Notes: generated by a model not told the origin, from the letters alone. DNA of 64,000 nt from Bacillus sp. FJAT-22090 (GCF_001278755.1 NZ_CP012601.1:1302001-1366000); one strand, 5' to 3'. Shown: positions 17,113 to 26,346, counted from the stretch's first letter. Program-made: numbers and translations.

Positions 17113-17420
17113 AACAAAAAAACCCCCACCCCCAAGATTATTAATCTTGAGGACGAGAGTTATTAGCTTCGTGGTACCACCCCAGTTTATTGATATGTCA
17201 CCATATCAACCTTTTCGGGTACGGCAATTAACACATTGATTATACCCTATCTCTATAACGGGAGATCCCGTCGCATTATCACTAAGATTATATCTTAGAT
17301 CCGTGCGAAGCTCCGAGCCTTTTTTCACTAGGATAATTAATACTCCTTCTCACCAATAGGAGCTCTCTGGAAATAATTAATCATAATTACTCTTCTCTTC
17401 ATCGCTATTTTCCTATATTT
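17113..17420 (-). ncRNA. T-box leader (lysine specifier likely)
   Basis: On the minus strand this leader starts with an ATGAAGAG...AGAGTA segment, then an AGAGAG...GGTGAG distal stem I region (near 17345-17375). A GTGAA followed by AAA AGG (near 17315-17328) fits a lysine specifier. Next comes the T-box antiterminator core GGGGTGGTACCACG (about 17170-17184), and last a terminator hairpin (about 17118-17150) followed by seven Ts. Uncharged tRNA-Lys would favour the antiterminator and allow lysS transcription. The 5' end is approximate. Confidence 0.9.
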
Positions 17421-17517
17421 TTTAATAATTTTTAATAATAGAAATAATATTAATCGATATATTTAGTTTAGTCAATATATCTTTCCAATATGTTTAAATT
17501 ATTGCAGTTAATGTTTA

Positions 17518-17667
17518 TTACTTTGTTTCTCTATGCAAAGTCACTTTACGTAATCGAGGACAATATTTTTTCAGCTCTATACGTTCTGGGTTATTACGTT
17601 TGTTCTTCTTCGTAATGTAATTGCGGTCACCAGTCTCTGTACAAGCAAGGGTGATTTTTAACCTCAT
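17518..17667 (-). CDS. rpmG: 50S ribosomal protein L33, zinc-free (C-minus) form
   Basis: A 49-residue ribosomal protein of the large subunit, with the family signature [23 protein letters not shown] split by position. Only two scattered cysteines (ACTE and KKYCPR) remain instead of the two CxxC pairs of the zinc-binding form, so this is a C-minus version that does not need zinc. AGGAGG precedes the ATG. It lies 57 bases downstream of zagA in the same direction, with no hairpin between. Co-induction during zinc starvation, replacing the zinc form of L33, is therefore expected. Confidence 0.94.
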   Translation of the reverse strand: MRLKITLACTETGDRNYITKKNKRNNPERIELKKYCPRLRKVTLHRETK

Positions 17668-17724
17668 TGATCTTCCTCCTAATTTGCGTACCAATTTCAG
17701 AAATGCTATGTGTCAAATAATAGT

Positions 17725-18909
17725 TCAATTTGAACTAAACGGAGGAAGTGGATCCGATAGTTTTGTCCAGTCACTAACCATTTCTTCATCCGTTAATAAA
17801 CACGAATCAAGCCTGCTTTCAATTTCATATCTATCCATCTCAAGCCCAATCCATACCATTTCTGTCAGTCGGTCTCCATGAATGTCATCCCATCTAGATG
17901 TCAAAGAAAAGTCTTCTTGTAAAATCATTTGTTGCTCATCTTTCGAGAGAGATGCTACCCAATTACCAGCACCCTGAATTTGGATTGAAGATCCAGCTTG
18001 GGATAGTATACCTGACATATTATTACGAGTTGCTAACCAGAAGAATCCTTTGGACCGAACAATTTCTTGAGGAAAAGCTTTCAACCAATCGTACCAACGT
18101 TCTGGGTGGAATGGGCGTTTTCTTCTATATACAAAAGATGTTATTCCATATTCCTCAGTCTCCGGGATATGTTCATCATTTAATTCTTTAATCCATCCAG
18201 CACCTTGGCTTGCTTTCTCGAAGTCAAAAAGTCTTTTGTCCAAAATTTCCTCCGGGGGAACTGCCCCATTTACCATTGGAACAATAGCTGCTTCAGGATT
18301 TAATTTTTTTAAAAAGGATTTTAATGCTTGCAAATATTCAGGTGTGACTAAATCTGTTTTACTTATCAATAAAATATTTGCAAATTCAATTTGATCAATC
18401 AATAGATCCGAAACATCTCGAATGTCTTGAACATCGTCTGTTTGTTTCCGTTCAAGAAGCGATTCTCCACTTTCATAATCACTCCAAAAACGGAAGGCAT
18501 CTACCACAGTTATCATGGCATCTAACGTACAAAATTTAGATAAATCGATACCAACTTCTTCATCAATATATGTAAATGTTTGTGCTACAGGTATAGGTTC
18601 AGAAATACCGGTCGATTCAATAACTAAATAATCGATATTCCCATTTTTAGCGAGCTTCTCGACTTCCATAATCAAATCTTCACGAAGTGTACAACAGATA
18701 CAACCATTTGTCAGTTCGACTAATGTTTCTTTAGTTCGTGAAAAACCCCCGTTCTGGATAAGTTGAGAATCAATGTTAATCTCACTCATGTCATTTACTA
18801 TTACAGCTATTTTCTTTCCATCCTTATTTGCCAATAAGTAGTTCAGCACTGTAGTTTTTCCTGCTCCTAGATAACCGCTTAAAACGGTGACCGGTATCTT
18901 TTTATTCAT
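17725..18909 (-). CDS. zagA: CobW/G3E-family GTPase, zinc metallochaperone (ZagA/YciC-like)
   Basis: A cytoplasmic GTPase that in Bacillus delivers zinc under deficiency. The 394-residue protein has Walker A GYLGAGKTT (12-20), the zinc-binding CxCC motif at 70-73 (GCICC), the ESTGISEP switch region and a KTD guanine-specificity motif (SKTDLV), followed by a C-terminal CobW_C domain with the HPERWYDWL segment. GGAGG precedes the ATG. A near-perfect Zur box lies 24 bases upstream. It is followed by the zinc-free L33 gene, the typical Zur regulon pairing. Confidence in the GTPase family is high; the zinc role rests on family and context. Confidence 0.92.
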   Translation of the reverse strand: MNKKIPVTVLSGYLGAGKTTVLNYLLANKDGKKIAVIVNDMSEINIDSQLIQNGGFSRTKETLVELTNGCICCTLREDLIMEVEKLAKNGNIDYLVIESTGISEPIPVAQTFTYIDEEVGIDLSKFCTLDAMITVVDAFRFWSDYESGESLLERKQTDDVQDIRDVSDLLIDQIEFANILLISKTDLVTPEYLQALKSFLKKLNPEAAIVPMVNGAVPPEEILDKRLFDFEKASQGAGWIKELNDEHIPETEEYGITSFVYRRKRPFHPERWYDWLKAFPQEIVRSKGFFWLATRNNMSGILSQAGSSIQIQGAGNWVASLSKDEQQMILQEDFSLTSRWDDIHGDRLTEMVWIGLEMDRYEIESRLDSCLLTDEEMVSDWTKLSDPLPPFSSN

Positions 18910-18932
18910 ACATTTCCTCCTTCATTCATTTT

Positions 18933-18953
18933 AAATCGTAATGATTACTATTT
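18933..18953 (-). promoter_or_regulatory. Zur box upstream of zagA
   Basis: A 10-1-10 palindrome with one mismatch, AAATCGTAAT, one base, then ATTACTATTT. It agrees with the Zur operator of Bacillus subtilis (AAATCGTAAT-N-ATTACGATTT-like). It sits 24 bases before the zagA ATG, so zinc-dependent repression of zagA and rpmG is expected. Confidence 0.88.
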
Positions 18954-19191
18954 AAATAATACAATTTATTTAATTAATGTGCAATACTAATGTATATTTT
19001 TTATTTATTCGGAGTTGTAAACCAGTCAAGTACTACTCTTCCAAAATAGAAAAACTAAATCACTACATTTACTAGGACATATTCAAAATCAAATTTTCAT
19101 ATGTTATCTAAAAAGTTTAAAAGGGGAAAATGAGATTTCCAAAGTTAAACAAATTATTCGGCTTCGAACAATATGGATTGTAACTTTTATA

Positions 19192-21036
19192 ATGTTTATT
19201 GTAGTAATGTTGAAATTAATTCAGCTGCAAGTCTTTCAGTTTGAAGAGCTTACTTTAAAAGCTAAAGAAAGCTGGGATCGAGAGTTACCCTATGCCTCCA
19301 TTAGAGGAAACATTTTGGACAGAAATGGAGAAGTGATAGTTGGGAACAAACTATCACCAACACTCTTTTATATGCCCTCACAAAATGATGATCCGAAAAA
19401 AGTTGCGGAGCAAATCGCACCACTTTTAAAAACAGAAGAAGATGTTATTTTAGAACAATTATCCAAAAGAGCTTCCATAATAAAGCTGGCTCCTGCAGGT
19501 AAAAATATAACCTCAGAGCTTGCTATGGAAATTCAAGACAAAAATATTAAAGGTCTCTATGCCGGGATTGATTATATTAGGGAATATCCACATGGTAATA
19601 TGCTATCAAGATTATTAGGATTTACAGGCTCTGATGCACAAGGTCTTGCCGGAATAGAATATCAATATGATTCCATATTAAAAGGAGAAGATTCTGCTAT
19701 ACGTTTATATACGGATGCTAAAGGCATTCCACTTCCACACGTCGATGATGGTTGGAAAAATGGATTAACAGGCAATCATATTCAATTAACTGTAGATTTA
19801 CATATTCAGCAAGTGGTAGAGCGTGAGTTATCTCAAGCGATGCAAAAATATGAGGCAACCCAAGGTGTCGCTATAGTGATGAATCCTAATAATGGAGAAA
19901 TTTTGGCTCTTGCTTCCGCACCAAATTTTGATCCATTATCGTATCAAGAGGTAGACCAAGCGATTTACAATAGAAATTTACCTGTTTGGATGACTTTTGA
20001 ACCTGGTTCAACATTTAAAATTATTACATTAAGCGCTGCACTTGAAGAAGAAGTTGTAGACTTAGAAAAAGATACTTTCTATGATCCAGGATATGCAATA
20101 GTGGATGGTGTAAAGTTACGATGTTGGAAAAGAGATGGGCATGGACTTCAAACATTCTTAGAAGTAGTCCAAAACTCATGTAACCCAGGCTTTATCGAAC
20201 TTGGGCAGCGATTAGGAGAAGATAGATTATCGGAATATATCCGTAAATTTGGTTTTGGAGTATCTACCGAGTCGGGTATGGCTGGAGAATCAACTGGAAT
20301 CTTGTTTAGTGAGGAGAATTATGGTCCTATCGAGCATGCAACTACCTCGTTTGGTCAAGGTATTTCCGTTACTCCTATTCAACAAGTGCAAGCAGTTGCT
20401 GCAGCCATAAATGGTGGCTACTTATACAAACCTTATATAGTTAAGAACGTTTTAGATGGAGTGTCAAACGAGCTATTATCCAGTACTGAACCAGAAATGA
20501 AACGACAAGTAATTCGGGAAGAAACATCCGCGAAAGTACGTGATGCATTGGAGCATGTTGTTGCAGAAGGTTCTGGCAGAAATGCATTTAGAGACCAATT
20601 GCGAATTGGTGGTAAAACAGGAACCGCTCAAAAAGTTAAAGATGGCAGATATGTCGACGGTGAATATATTGTTTCGTTTATAGGTTTTGCTCCTGCAGAC
20701 AATCCCGAACTCATCGTATACGTAGCAATTGATAACCCAAAACATAGTGCTCAATTTGGTGGGGTTATAGCAGCTCCGATTGTAGGACAAATTTTAGAAG
20801 ACACACTTCAAAAAACTGGATCCGGTGAACAAATCGAAAAAGAGTATAGATGGGGTGATGTACCACAAACTAGAGTTCCAAATCTAGTAGGTACTAAGAA
20901 AGAGGAAATAACTGCGTATATGTATCCTTTTTCAATCGTCTGGCATGGTGATGGTAATCAAATACTTTCTCAGTTACCAAAAGAAAATAGCTTAATTCCA
21001 TTGGATGGAACAATCCATGTATATACAACAAATTAA
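19192..21036 (+). CDS. SpoVD-like class B penicillin-binding protein with PASTA domain
   Basis: A transpeptidase that cross-links peptidoglycan. It has a PBP dimerisation domain (RGNILDRNG), active-site SxxK in PGSTFK, SxN in NSCNPG, KTGTAQ, and a C-terminal PASTA unit (about 560-614). The closest types are SpoVD, for spore cortex, and related PBPs. The start is abnormal: the first ATG in frame (19192) cuts through the membrane anchor, while homologous-looking residues (KQIIRLRTIWIVTFI) extend to 19135. Upstream, AAGGGG is followed by an out-of-frame ATG (19130) and, at ideal spacing, an ATT in frame. Either ATT initiates, or a one-base deletion after the ATG broke the gene. The gene is isolated, not in a division cluster. 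Confidence 0.85.
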   Translation: MFIVVMLKLIQLQVFQFEELTLKAKESWDRELPYASIRGNILDRNGEVIVGNKLSPTLFYMPSQNDDPKKVAEQIAPLLKTEEDVILEQLSKRASIIKLAPAGKNITSELAMEIQDKNIKGLYAGIDYIREYPHGNMLSRLLGFTGSDAQGLAGIEYQYDSILKGEDSAIRLYTDAKGIPLPHVDDGWKNGLTGNHIQLTVDLHIQQVVERELSQAMQKYEATQGVAIVMNPNNGEILALASAPNFDPLSYQEVDQAIYNRNLPVWMTFEPGSTFKIITLSAALEEEVVDLEKDTFYDPGYAIVDGVKLRCWKRDGHGLQTFLEVVQNSCNPGFIELGQRLGEDRLSEYIRKFGFGVSTESGMAGESTGILFSEENYGPIEHATTSFGQGISVTPIQQVQAVAAAINGGYLYKPYIVKNVLDGVSNELLSSTEPEMKRQVIREETSAKVRDALEHVVAEGSGRNAFRDQLRIGGKTGTAQKVKDGRYVDGEYIVSFIGFAPADNPELIVYVAIDNPKHSAQFGGVIAAPIVGQILEDTLQKTGSGEQIEKEYRWGDVPQTRVPNLVGTKKEEITAYMYPFSIVWHGDGNQILSQLPKENSLIPLDGTIHVYTTN

Positions 21037-21050
21037 TAAATGAATCAGAT

Positions 21051-21088
21051 TGCACATGATGAAATAATATTTCGTCATGTGCATTTTT
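21051..21088 (+). terminator. Terminator after the PBP gene
   Basis: TGCACATGA pairs with TCATGTGCA, with further pairing inside (GAAAT/ATTTC), followed by five Ts. Confidence 0.85.
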
Positions 21089-21181
21089 CTATAAAGAAAT
21101 ACAATCATACCTCTCTCCATTATCTTAAATAATTAAGCACCTCCACCACTCAATCCTACGCAGTCAATAACTTTTCTAGTG

Positions 21182-21349
21182 ATGAAAGTAACAGAATCAG
21201 TAATTTTCCCTCTCTTCATTGTTCTCATGATTGTTGGTCCAGTTCGTACCTCTTATAAAAAAAGAAACAACGAAGGTCAAAAAATATATAAGTATATTAC
21301 TGTACCCGTTCTTTTGTTTTGTTTGTACATAACCAAATTCTATCTGTAA
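21182..21349 (+). CDS. Possible 55-residue membrane protein
   Basis: A short frame with two hydrophobic segments (VIFPLFIVLMIVGPV and ITVPVLLFCLYITKFYL) separated by a basic loop rich in Lys and Arg, the layout of many small two-helix membrane proteins. There is no good Shine-Dalgarno before the ATG, so expression is uncertain. It lies between two terminators and is the only coding-like content of the 360-base gap. No family was recognised. Confidence 0.35.
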   Translation: MKVTESVIFPLFIVLMIVGPVRTSYKKRNNEGQKIYKYITVPVLLFCLYITKFYL

Positions 21350-21354
21350 TCATA

Positions 21355-21388
21355 TGTAAAAAAAGCAAACCCACTACTTTGGGTTTGC
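21355..21388 (-). terminator. Terminator of the amino acid transport operon
   Basis: GCAAACCC (21365-21372) and GGGTTTGC (21381-21388) form the stem; ten As at 21355-21364 are a T run on the minus strand. Confidence 0.85.
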
Positions 21389-21397
21389 TTCACTAGT

Positions 21398-22120
21398 TTA
21401 TAATACCTTTTGTAAAAATTCTTTCGCTCGTACTGATTTAGGTTCCGTGAAAAACTGATCTGGTGGTGTATCTTCTACAAGCTGGCCACCATCTAAAAAT
21501 AATATACGATCTGCTACTTCTCGCGCAAAATTCATTTCATGTGTCACAATAACCATCGTCATTCCTGATTCAGCAAGTGACTTCATCACAGCAAGTACTT
21601 CCTTTACCATTTCTGGATCAAGCGCTGAGGTAGGTTCGTCAAAAAGCATAACGGAAGGATTCATCGCTAAAGCACGTGCAATCGCAACACGCTGCTTTTG
21701 TCCACCTGACAATCGATTTGGATACTCGTCTCGTTTTTCAAATAGGCCAACTTGGCGTAATAGTATATCTGCTTTTTCTATTGCTTGATGTTTTGAAATT
21801 CCTTGCACATTAATTGGAGCATACGTTAAATTCTCTAGTACTGTTTTATGAGGGAACAAGTAAAAGTGTTGGAATACCATTCCTACGTTTTCTCTTACCT
21901 TCATGATATTTGTCTGTTTATCTGTTACAACATCATTACCAATAGTAATAACGCCTTCTGTAGGCTCTTCTAATAAGTTCATACAACGTAAAAACGTCGA
22001 TTTTCCTGAACCGGATGGTCCAATTACTGCAATTACCTCTTTTTCCTTAATGACAGTCGAAATTCCTTTTAATACTTCATTTTTTCCAAATGATTTATGC
22101 AAATTTTCTACTTTAATCAC
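21398..22120 (-). CDS. Polar amino acid ABC transporter, ATP-binding protein
   Basis: The energy subunit of a binding-protein-dependent importer. The 240 residues have Walker [10 protein letters not shown] (34-42), Q-loop [10 protein letters not shown], signature LSGGQKQR, Walker [14 protein letters not shown] and a switch His in VTHEMNFA. The sequence type ([10 protein letters not shown], ending KEFLQKVL) matches the GlnQ/ArtM/TcyN polar amino acid group. The ATG overlaps the end of the permease gene by 8 bases, implying coupled translation. It is the last gene of the four-gene unit and a terminator follows. Confidence 0.95.
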   Translation of the reverse strand: MIKVENLHKSFGKNEVLKGISTVIKEKEVIAVIGPSGSGKSTFLRCMNLLEEPTEGVITIGNDVVTDKQTNIMKVRENVGMVFQHFYLFPHKTVLENLTYAPINVQGISKHQAIEKADILLRQVGLFEKRDEYPNRLSGGQKQRVAIARALAMNPSVMLFDEPTSALDPEMVKEVLAVMKSLAESGMTMVIVTHEMNFAREVADRILFLDGGQLVEDTPPDQFFTEPKSVRAKEFLQKVL

Positions 22121-22772
22121 TTCTACTCATCCTCTTTTCTAGCATTTTCCCAAGGAATGTCAAAATGAGCGTCATAATATAATAAATTACACCAGCAATT
22201 AATAATGGCTCCAAATATCGATATGTTGAGCCTCCGACAACATAGGCACGGCGCATAATATCTAGGGCTCCAATAACTGTTACAATTGCAGATTCCTTGT
22301 TTAGTGTAATGAATTCATTCATTAATGCCGGCAGAATGTTCTTTAATGCCTGTGGTAAAATGATATCTTTCATCATTTTAAAATATGGAATTCCTAATGC
22401 TAGGGCTGCCTCTTGTTGGCCTTTATCAACTGCATTAATACCTCCACGAATGATTTCCGAAATATAAGCACCAGAATTTAAACCGAATGCTAATATAGCA
22501 GCAGGCATTGGATCAATTTGAATGTCTAATAACTGTGGTATTGCATAGTAAATGATCATTAATTGTAATACGAGCGGTGTTCCCCGAAAAATGGATGTAT
22601 ATATATCCGCAATCCAACGCAACAATTTAATACGTCCAATTTTAAATAAAGCTAATAAAATTCCTAATAAGAAACCAATGATGGTTGCGCACAATACGAT
22701 TTGAAGCGTTATACCTATTCCTTCTAAAATATAAGGAATAGAGGGTAAGACTGCTGTAAAATCTAAGTTCAC
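22113..22772 (-). CDS. Polar amino acid ABC transporter, permease
   Basis: A membrane subunit of 219 residues with five or so helices, the HisM/GlnP-type fold, and the cytoplasmic EAA-like loop [29 protein letters not shown] that contacts the ATPase. The start is a GTG after GGAGGGGG. Only one permease gene is present, so the channel is probably a homodimer, as in many amino acid importers of Bacillus. It lies between the binding protein and the ATPase. Confidence 0.94.
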   Translation of the reverse strand: MNLDFTAVLPSIPYILEGIGITLQIVLCATIIGFLLGILLALFKIGRIKLLRWIADIYTSIFRGTPLVLQLMIIYYAIPQLLDIQIDPMPAAILAFGLNSGAYISEIIRGGINAVDKGQQEAALALGIPYFKMMKDIILPQALKNILPALMNEFITLNKESAIVTVIGALDIMRRAYVVGGSTYRYLEPLLIAGVIYYIMTLILTFLGKMLEKRMSRSD

Positions 22773-22801
22773 AACGTCCCCCTCCTTTCTTTACTTACTA
22801 T

Positions 22802-23596
22802 TTATTCTTCCACAACAAACCATTTTTGTTGAAGCTCTTCAATTTTACCGCTATCAATTAATTCTTGAATTGCTTGATCAAATTGAGCTTTTAAGTCGCT
22901 TCCTTCAGGTAAAACAGCAACTTTATAATCTGCTTCATCTACCTCTACTGGGAAATAAGTTAGTTCAGCATTTCTTTGTACATAGTTTTCTGCTACAATA
23001 TCCTCGATAATCGCTGCATCAAAACGTTTTGTCATTAATTCTTGTACTACTTCTGGAATAAGGTTACGGCTTTCTACTTTCATATCTACTGTTTTAGCTA
23101 CTTCATTTGCTAATTCTTCTTGAATAGAAGAAATTTGTACTCCCACGGTTTTACCAGCTAAATCTTCTACTTTTTCGATACCACTATCCTTTTTAGTCAC
23201 TACCATTTGTACTGTTTCGTTATAAGGAATTGAAAAGTCTACTACCTCATCACGTTCAGGAGTTGGGCTCATTCCAGCTAATATAAAATCTACTTTTTCT
23301 GCTTGTAATGCCGGGATTAAACTGTTGAAATCCATATCTTTTACTTCTACTTCAAATCCAATTTTTTCTGAAATTGCATTAGCTAAATCTATATCAAATC
23401 CAATAATTTCATTACTATTCTCTGTATCCACAAACTCAAATGGTGCGTAGTCAGCAGACGTCCCCATTACCAATACCTTTTTATCCACGGTTGCTGAACC
23501 TTCGCCATTTGTTGATTCTTCTTTTTCCGCAGTTCCACATGCTCCTAAAATAGACATTACAAGTACTAACATGAATAAAAATAGTTTATTTTTCAT
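22802..23596 (-). CDS. Polar amino acid ABC transporter, substrate-binding lipoprotein
   Basis: The extracellular binding protein of the importer. The signal sequence ends in the lipobox LGAC (Cys20), so it is membrane-tethered. The mature part has the SBP family 3 pattern: GTSADYAPFEFVD, IGFDIDLANAISEK, LIPALQAEKVDFILAGMS, and a C-terminal KIEELQQKW motif. The ligand is not certain; arginine, lysine or glutamine are plausible for this family, and the co-encoded aminotransferase suggests that the ligand is used as a nitrogen or carbon source. Confidence 0.94.
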   Translation of the reverse strand: MKNKLFLFMLVLVMSILGACGTAEKEESTNGEGSATVDKKVLVMGTSADYAPFEFVDTENSNEIIGFDIDLANAISEKIGFEVEVKDMDFNSLIPALQAEKVDFILAGMSPTPERDEVVDFSIPYNETVQMVVTKKDSGIEKVEDLAGKTVGVQISSIQEELANEVAKTVDMKVESRNLIPEVVQELMTKRFDAAIIEDIVAENYVQRNAELTYFPVEVDEADYKVAVLPEGSDLKAQFDQAIQELIDSGKIEELQQKWFVVEE

Positions 23597-23618
23597 AATT
23601 GTTGACTCCTCTTCTTTT

Positions 23619-24929
23619 TCAGTTTGATTTTTCTTGAATAAAACGAATAATTGCTTTTTCTAACATTTCTAAGCCGTCATCTATTTGTTCTTTTGTAATA
23701 GTTAATGGTGGAATCATCCGAATAACTTCACCGACGTTTCCACAAAGGTAGAATAGAACACCTTCTTCTAATGCATAATCAAGAATTTTCATTACCGCTT
23801 GTCCATCTGCCTCGCCTGTTTTTGGGTTCGAAATTTCAATTCCAATCATTAAGCCTACTGAACGTACATCACTTATTATGGAATATTTTGATTGAAGCCC
23901 TTTTAAACGCTCCGTAGCATAAGTTCCAACTACTTTAGAGTTTTCAATTAGTTTTTCCTCATGAAGAATTTCTAAAGTTGTTAACGCTACTGAACAAGCT
24001 ATAGGATTTCCTCCAAATGTTGTACCATGCATTCCTAAAGGCCATTGTTGCATTAATTCTTTGGAAGCAACAGTGGCACTTAACGGTAAGCCAGATGCGA
24101 TACCTTTCGCTATAGCCATAATATCTGGTGTTACGTCAAAATATTGCGCAGCAAACCATTCTCCTGTTCGTCCGAATCCTGTTTGCACTTCGTCAAAAAT
24201 CAATAAAATACCATGCTGATCACAAATTTCTCTTATTTTCTTTACCCATGCTTTCGGTGGGATGATGTAACCACCCTCACCTAAAACTGGTTCTAAAATA
24301 ACACATGCTACTTCCTCAGGAGTAACTTGGTGATTAAAGAGTCGTTTAAAATCCTTCTCTAGTTGTTCTACACAGTAAACTTCAGGATCCAATCCTTCAG
24401 GACAACCCTTTACGTCCGCATAAGGAATTTGATAAGACAAATGCGAAGGTTGTAAAAACTTTCGATATTTACTCTTCGACGTTGTTACACCCAAAGCGCC
24501 AAGAGAACGACCGTGGAAGCACCCGGTAAATGACACAACGTAAGGACGTTGGGTTACAAATTTTGCAAGCTTTAAAGCACCTTCAATTGCCTCAGTTCCA
24601 CTATTTGCAAAGAAAAAGCAATCTAAGTCACCTGGTAATACATCACCAAGATTTTTCGCAAGTTTTAAAATCGAATCATACATTATGACGCCTGATGGTC
24701 CATGTACAAGCTGATCAGCGGCATCCTTAATGCTTTGTACAACCTTCGGATGACGATGCCCTGTATTCGCTACAGCGATTCCAGATGTGAAATCCAAATA
24801 AGTCTTACCATCTACTCCATAGTAATAACAGCCCTCTTCTTTCACTATTGGAATATTCGGATGATCCTTAGCCATACTTGGTGCTAAATAATCTCCCATA
24901 TTATCATAAAGCTCTAGCCAGTTACTCAT
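23619..24929 (-). CDS. Class III PLP-dependent aminotransferase
   Basis: A 436-residue aminotransferase of the GabT/ArgD fold type I, class III group. Motifs are [15 protein letters not shown], the [16 protein letters not shown] phosphate-binding segment, [12 protein letters not shown], the [12 protein letters not shown]sp for the PLP nitrogen, and [11 protein letters not shown] with the PLP lysine. Substrate specificity (gamma-aminobutyrate, ornithine, other omega- or alpha-amino acids) cannot be read from sequence alone. The start at 24929 has GAAGGTGA upstream; an ATG five codons earlier lacks one. It leads the importer operon, so it likely catabolises the imported amino acid. Confidence 0.9.
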   Translation of the reverse strand: MSNWLELYDNMGDYLAPSMAKDHPNIPIVKEEGCYYYGVDGKTYLDFTSGIAVANTGHRHPKVVQSIKDAADQLVHGPSGVIMYDSILKLAKNLGDVLPGDLDCFFFANSGTEAIEGALKLAKFVTQRPYVVSFTGCFHGRSLGALGVTTSKSKYRKFLQPSHLSYQIPYADVKGCPEGLDPEVYCVEQLEKDFKRLFNHQVTPEEVACVILEPVLGEGGYIIPPKAWVKKIREICDQHGILLIFDEVQTGFGRTGEWFAAQYFDVTPDIMAIAKGIASGLPLSATVASKELMQQWPLGMHGTTFGGNPIACSVALTTLEILHEEKLIENSKVVGTYATERLKGLQSKYSIISDVRSVGLMIGIEISNPKTGEADGQAVMKILDYALEEGVLFYLCGNVGEVIRMIPPLTITKEQIDDGLEMLEKAIIRFIQEKSN

Positions 24930-25166
24930 GTTGTTCACCTTCACTTTTCTTTCAAGTTTGTTTACCGATTATTAGGGATGAAATGTATTTTTACAATTGT
25001 AAATAAGAATATATACATTCAAATCATTCAAAAATAGATTTGATATTAATATAATATATGACTTTATGTATAATTATACAAGAAGAAATTTTGTATAAAT
25101 TAAAGTTTAAATAATATGAATTGATAAAATAATCTCTATTTATTAAGAATAAATACATTTGTGAAC
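24930..25166. other. Promoter region of the amino acid operon
   Basis: Very AT-rich DNA before the aminotransferase gene with no coding frame, hairpin or recognisable operator that I can support. Confidence 0.4.
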
Positions 25167-25200
25167 AAAAAAAGCCGTTGATGTTTTTAACTCACACGGC
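25167..25200 (-). terminator. Terminator after the zinc-ribbon gene
   Basis: GCCGT (25174-25178) pairs with ACGGC (25196-25200), with inner TGA/TCA pairing. Seven As at 25167-25173 give a T run on the minus strand. Confidence 0.7.
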
Positions 25201-25244
25201 CAATTGATGGTTGCTTCTTTAGTATCATGTACGCATATAATTTT

Positions 25245-25346
25245 CTAAATTACTCCCTTCCCTTTACAAATAGGGCATTTTATTTCCATTGGAATAGGCA
25301 AAGTTATTTTAATTTTCCCGGTCCCTTTACACTTTTTACACATCAT
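25245..25346 (-). CDS. 33-residue double CxxC zinc-ribbon protein
   Basis: A tiny protein with two DnaJ-like half-motifs, CKKCKGTG near the start and CPICKGKG near the end, about 22 residues apart. This is enough to make one tetracysteine zinc site. The ATG overlaps the 3' end of the potassium channel gene by 11 bases, and GAGGGG inside the channel coding region serves as its ribosome site, so translation is coupled. A terminator follows. Function is unknown; an RNA- or protein-binding zinc knuckle is a guess. The overlapping, well-spaced layout makes it unlikely to be chance. Confidence 0.72.
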   Translation of the reverse strand: MMCKKCKGTGKIKITLPIPMEIKCPICKGKGVI

Positions 25347-26124
25347 TTGAATCCCCTCTTACGTTATTTTTTTTCTGGTACAATACATTTATTGATTTTA
25401 GTAAATGATCAAATTCTTCCTCATTTAATTTGTCAATTTTTTTTAGTTGCTTCCTAATGTATGTATCTAAATCGTCCTCATTGTTAACGAGTGGATCGTC
25501 TTCGGGATCAACTGTTTGTTCAATATTAGAGAAATAAATTGCCATACTTCCTGTAATAGATCCTATTAAACCAATACCCACTAACATAAGAATACTTGCA
25601 ATAATTCTTCCTCCGATTGTGACCGGTGAGATATCACCATATCCTACTGTAGAAACAGTCACAATTGACCACCAAATGGAATCGGCCAAACTATTTATAT
25701 TTGGATTCTCTCCCTTTTCTAAAATATAATTGCTAACTGCTCCCCATGTCATGATTAGAAAAGTAAATATAAAAACATTTGATAATCCGCCTGACTTAAA
25801 AATTTCTTGTAAAGTCTTTGATACTTTAATAATTCTTATTAATCGAACTAAACGCATAAGACGAGCAACTTTGAAAAAAGCATCAAACGGAATGAGTGCA
25901 ATAAGGTCAAATACGTTTTCTTTCACAAATTTTTTCTTGTCATTTGAATTATATAATCTAACGATATATTCAATGGAGAAATAGATAATAAAAATATAGT
26001 CTGCCCATTTAATTTGTTGTGCTGTCAAAATTTCACTACCTGAATAGCTTGTGACAATTATTGTTAAGTACAATAAGATAAACAAGAAGATGACAAATTC
26101 ATATATAATAGTCTTATTTTTCAT
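25336..26124 (-). CDS. Voltage-gated-type potassium channel
   Basis: A 262-residue ion channel subunit, tetrameric by family. Six helices are visible. S4 carries regularly spaced Arg residues (ARLMRLVRLIRIIKV, about 86-100), a pore helix follows, the selectivity filter TVSTVGYGD is near 157-165, and S6 after it is rich in Gly. The C-terminus is an acidic and then charged coiled-coil-like tail, without an RCK domain. AGGAGAG precedes the ATG. It overlaps the zinc-ribbon gene at its end, and the two are probably co-transcribed. Confidence 0.93.
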   Translation of the reverse strand: MKNKTIIYEFVIFLFILLYLTIIVTSYSGSEILTAQQIKWADYIFIIYFSIEYIVRLYNSNDKKKFVKENVFDLIALIPFDAFFKVARLMRLVRLIRIIKVSKTLQEIFKSGGLSNVFIFTFLIMTWGAVSNYILEKGENPNINSLADSIWWSIVTVSTVGYGDISPVTIGGRIIASILMLVGIGLIGSITGSMAIYFSNIEQTVDPEDDPLVNNEDDLDTYIRKQLKKIDKLNEEEFDHLLKSINVLYQKKNNVRGDSNDV

Positions 26125-26267
26125 CTTTTCACTCTCCTATATCTATCACGCCTTTTTCTCTCTATACCCTTTTCAATTGAAATATATTACTTATAAGATC
26201 ATAAAAATAAATCTCACGAATAATTTTTCATCAGGATGGTAACAATATAATTAGAAAATTTTATTAA

Positions 26268-26339
26268 TCCGAAGTAGCTCAGTGGTAGAGCAACCGGCTG
26301 TTAACCGGTTGGTCGTAGGTTCGAGTCCTACCTCCGGAG
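26268..26339 (+). tRNA. tRNA-Asn (anticodon GTT)
   Basis: A 72-base cloverleaf with D arm GCTC...GAGC, anticodon arm ACCGG-CTGTTAA-CCGGT, variable loop TGGTC, and T arm GTAGG-TTCGAGT-CCTAC; CCA is not encoded. The acceptor stem TCCGAAG/CTCCGGA has one A-C mismatch at pair 5-68, where standard Bacillus tRNA-Asn has C-G. It stands alone, followed by its own terminator, rather than in an rRNA-linked tRNA cluster. Confidence 0.93.
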
Positions 26340-26346
26340 TATAGAT

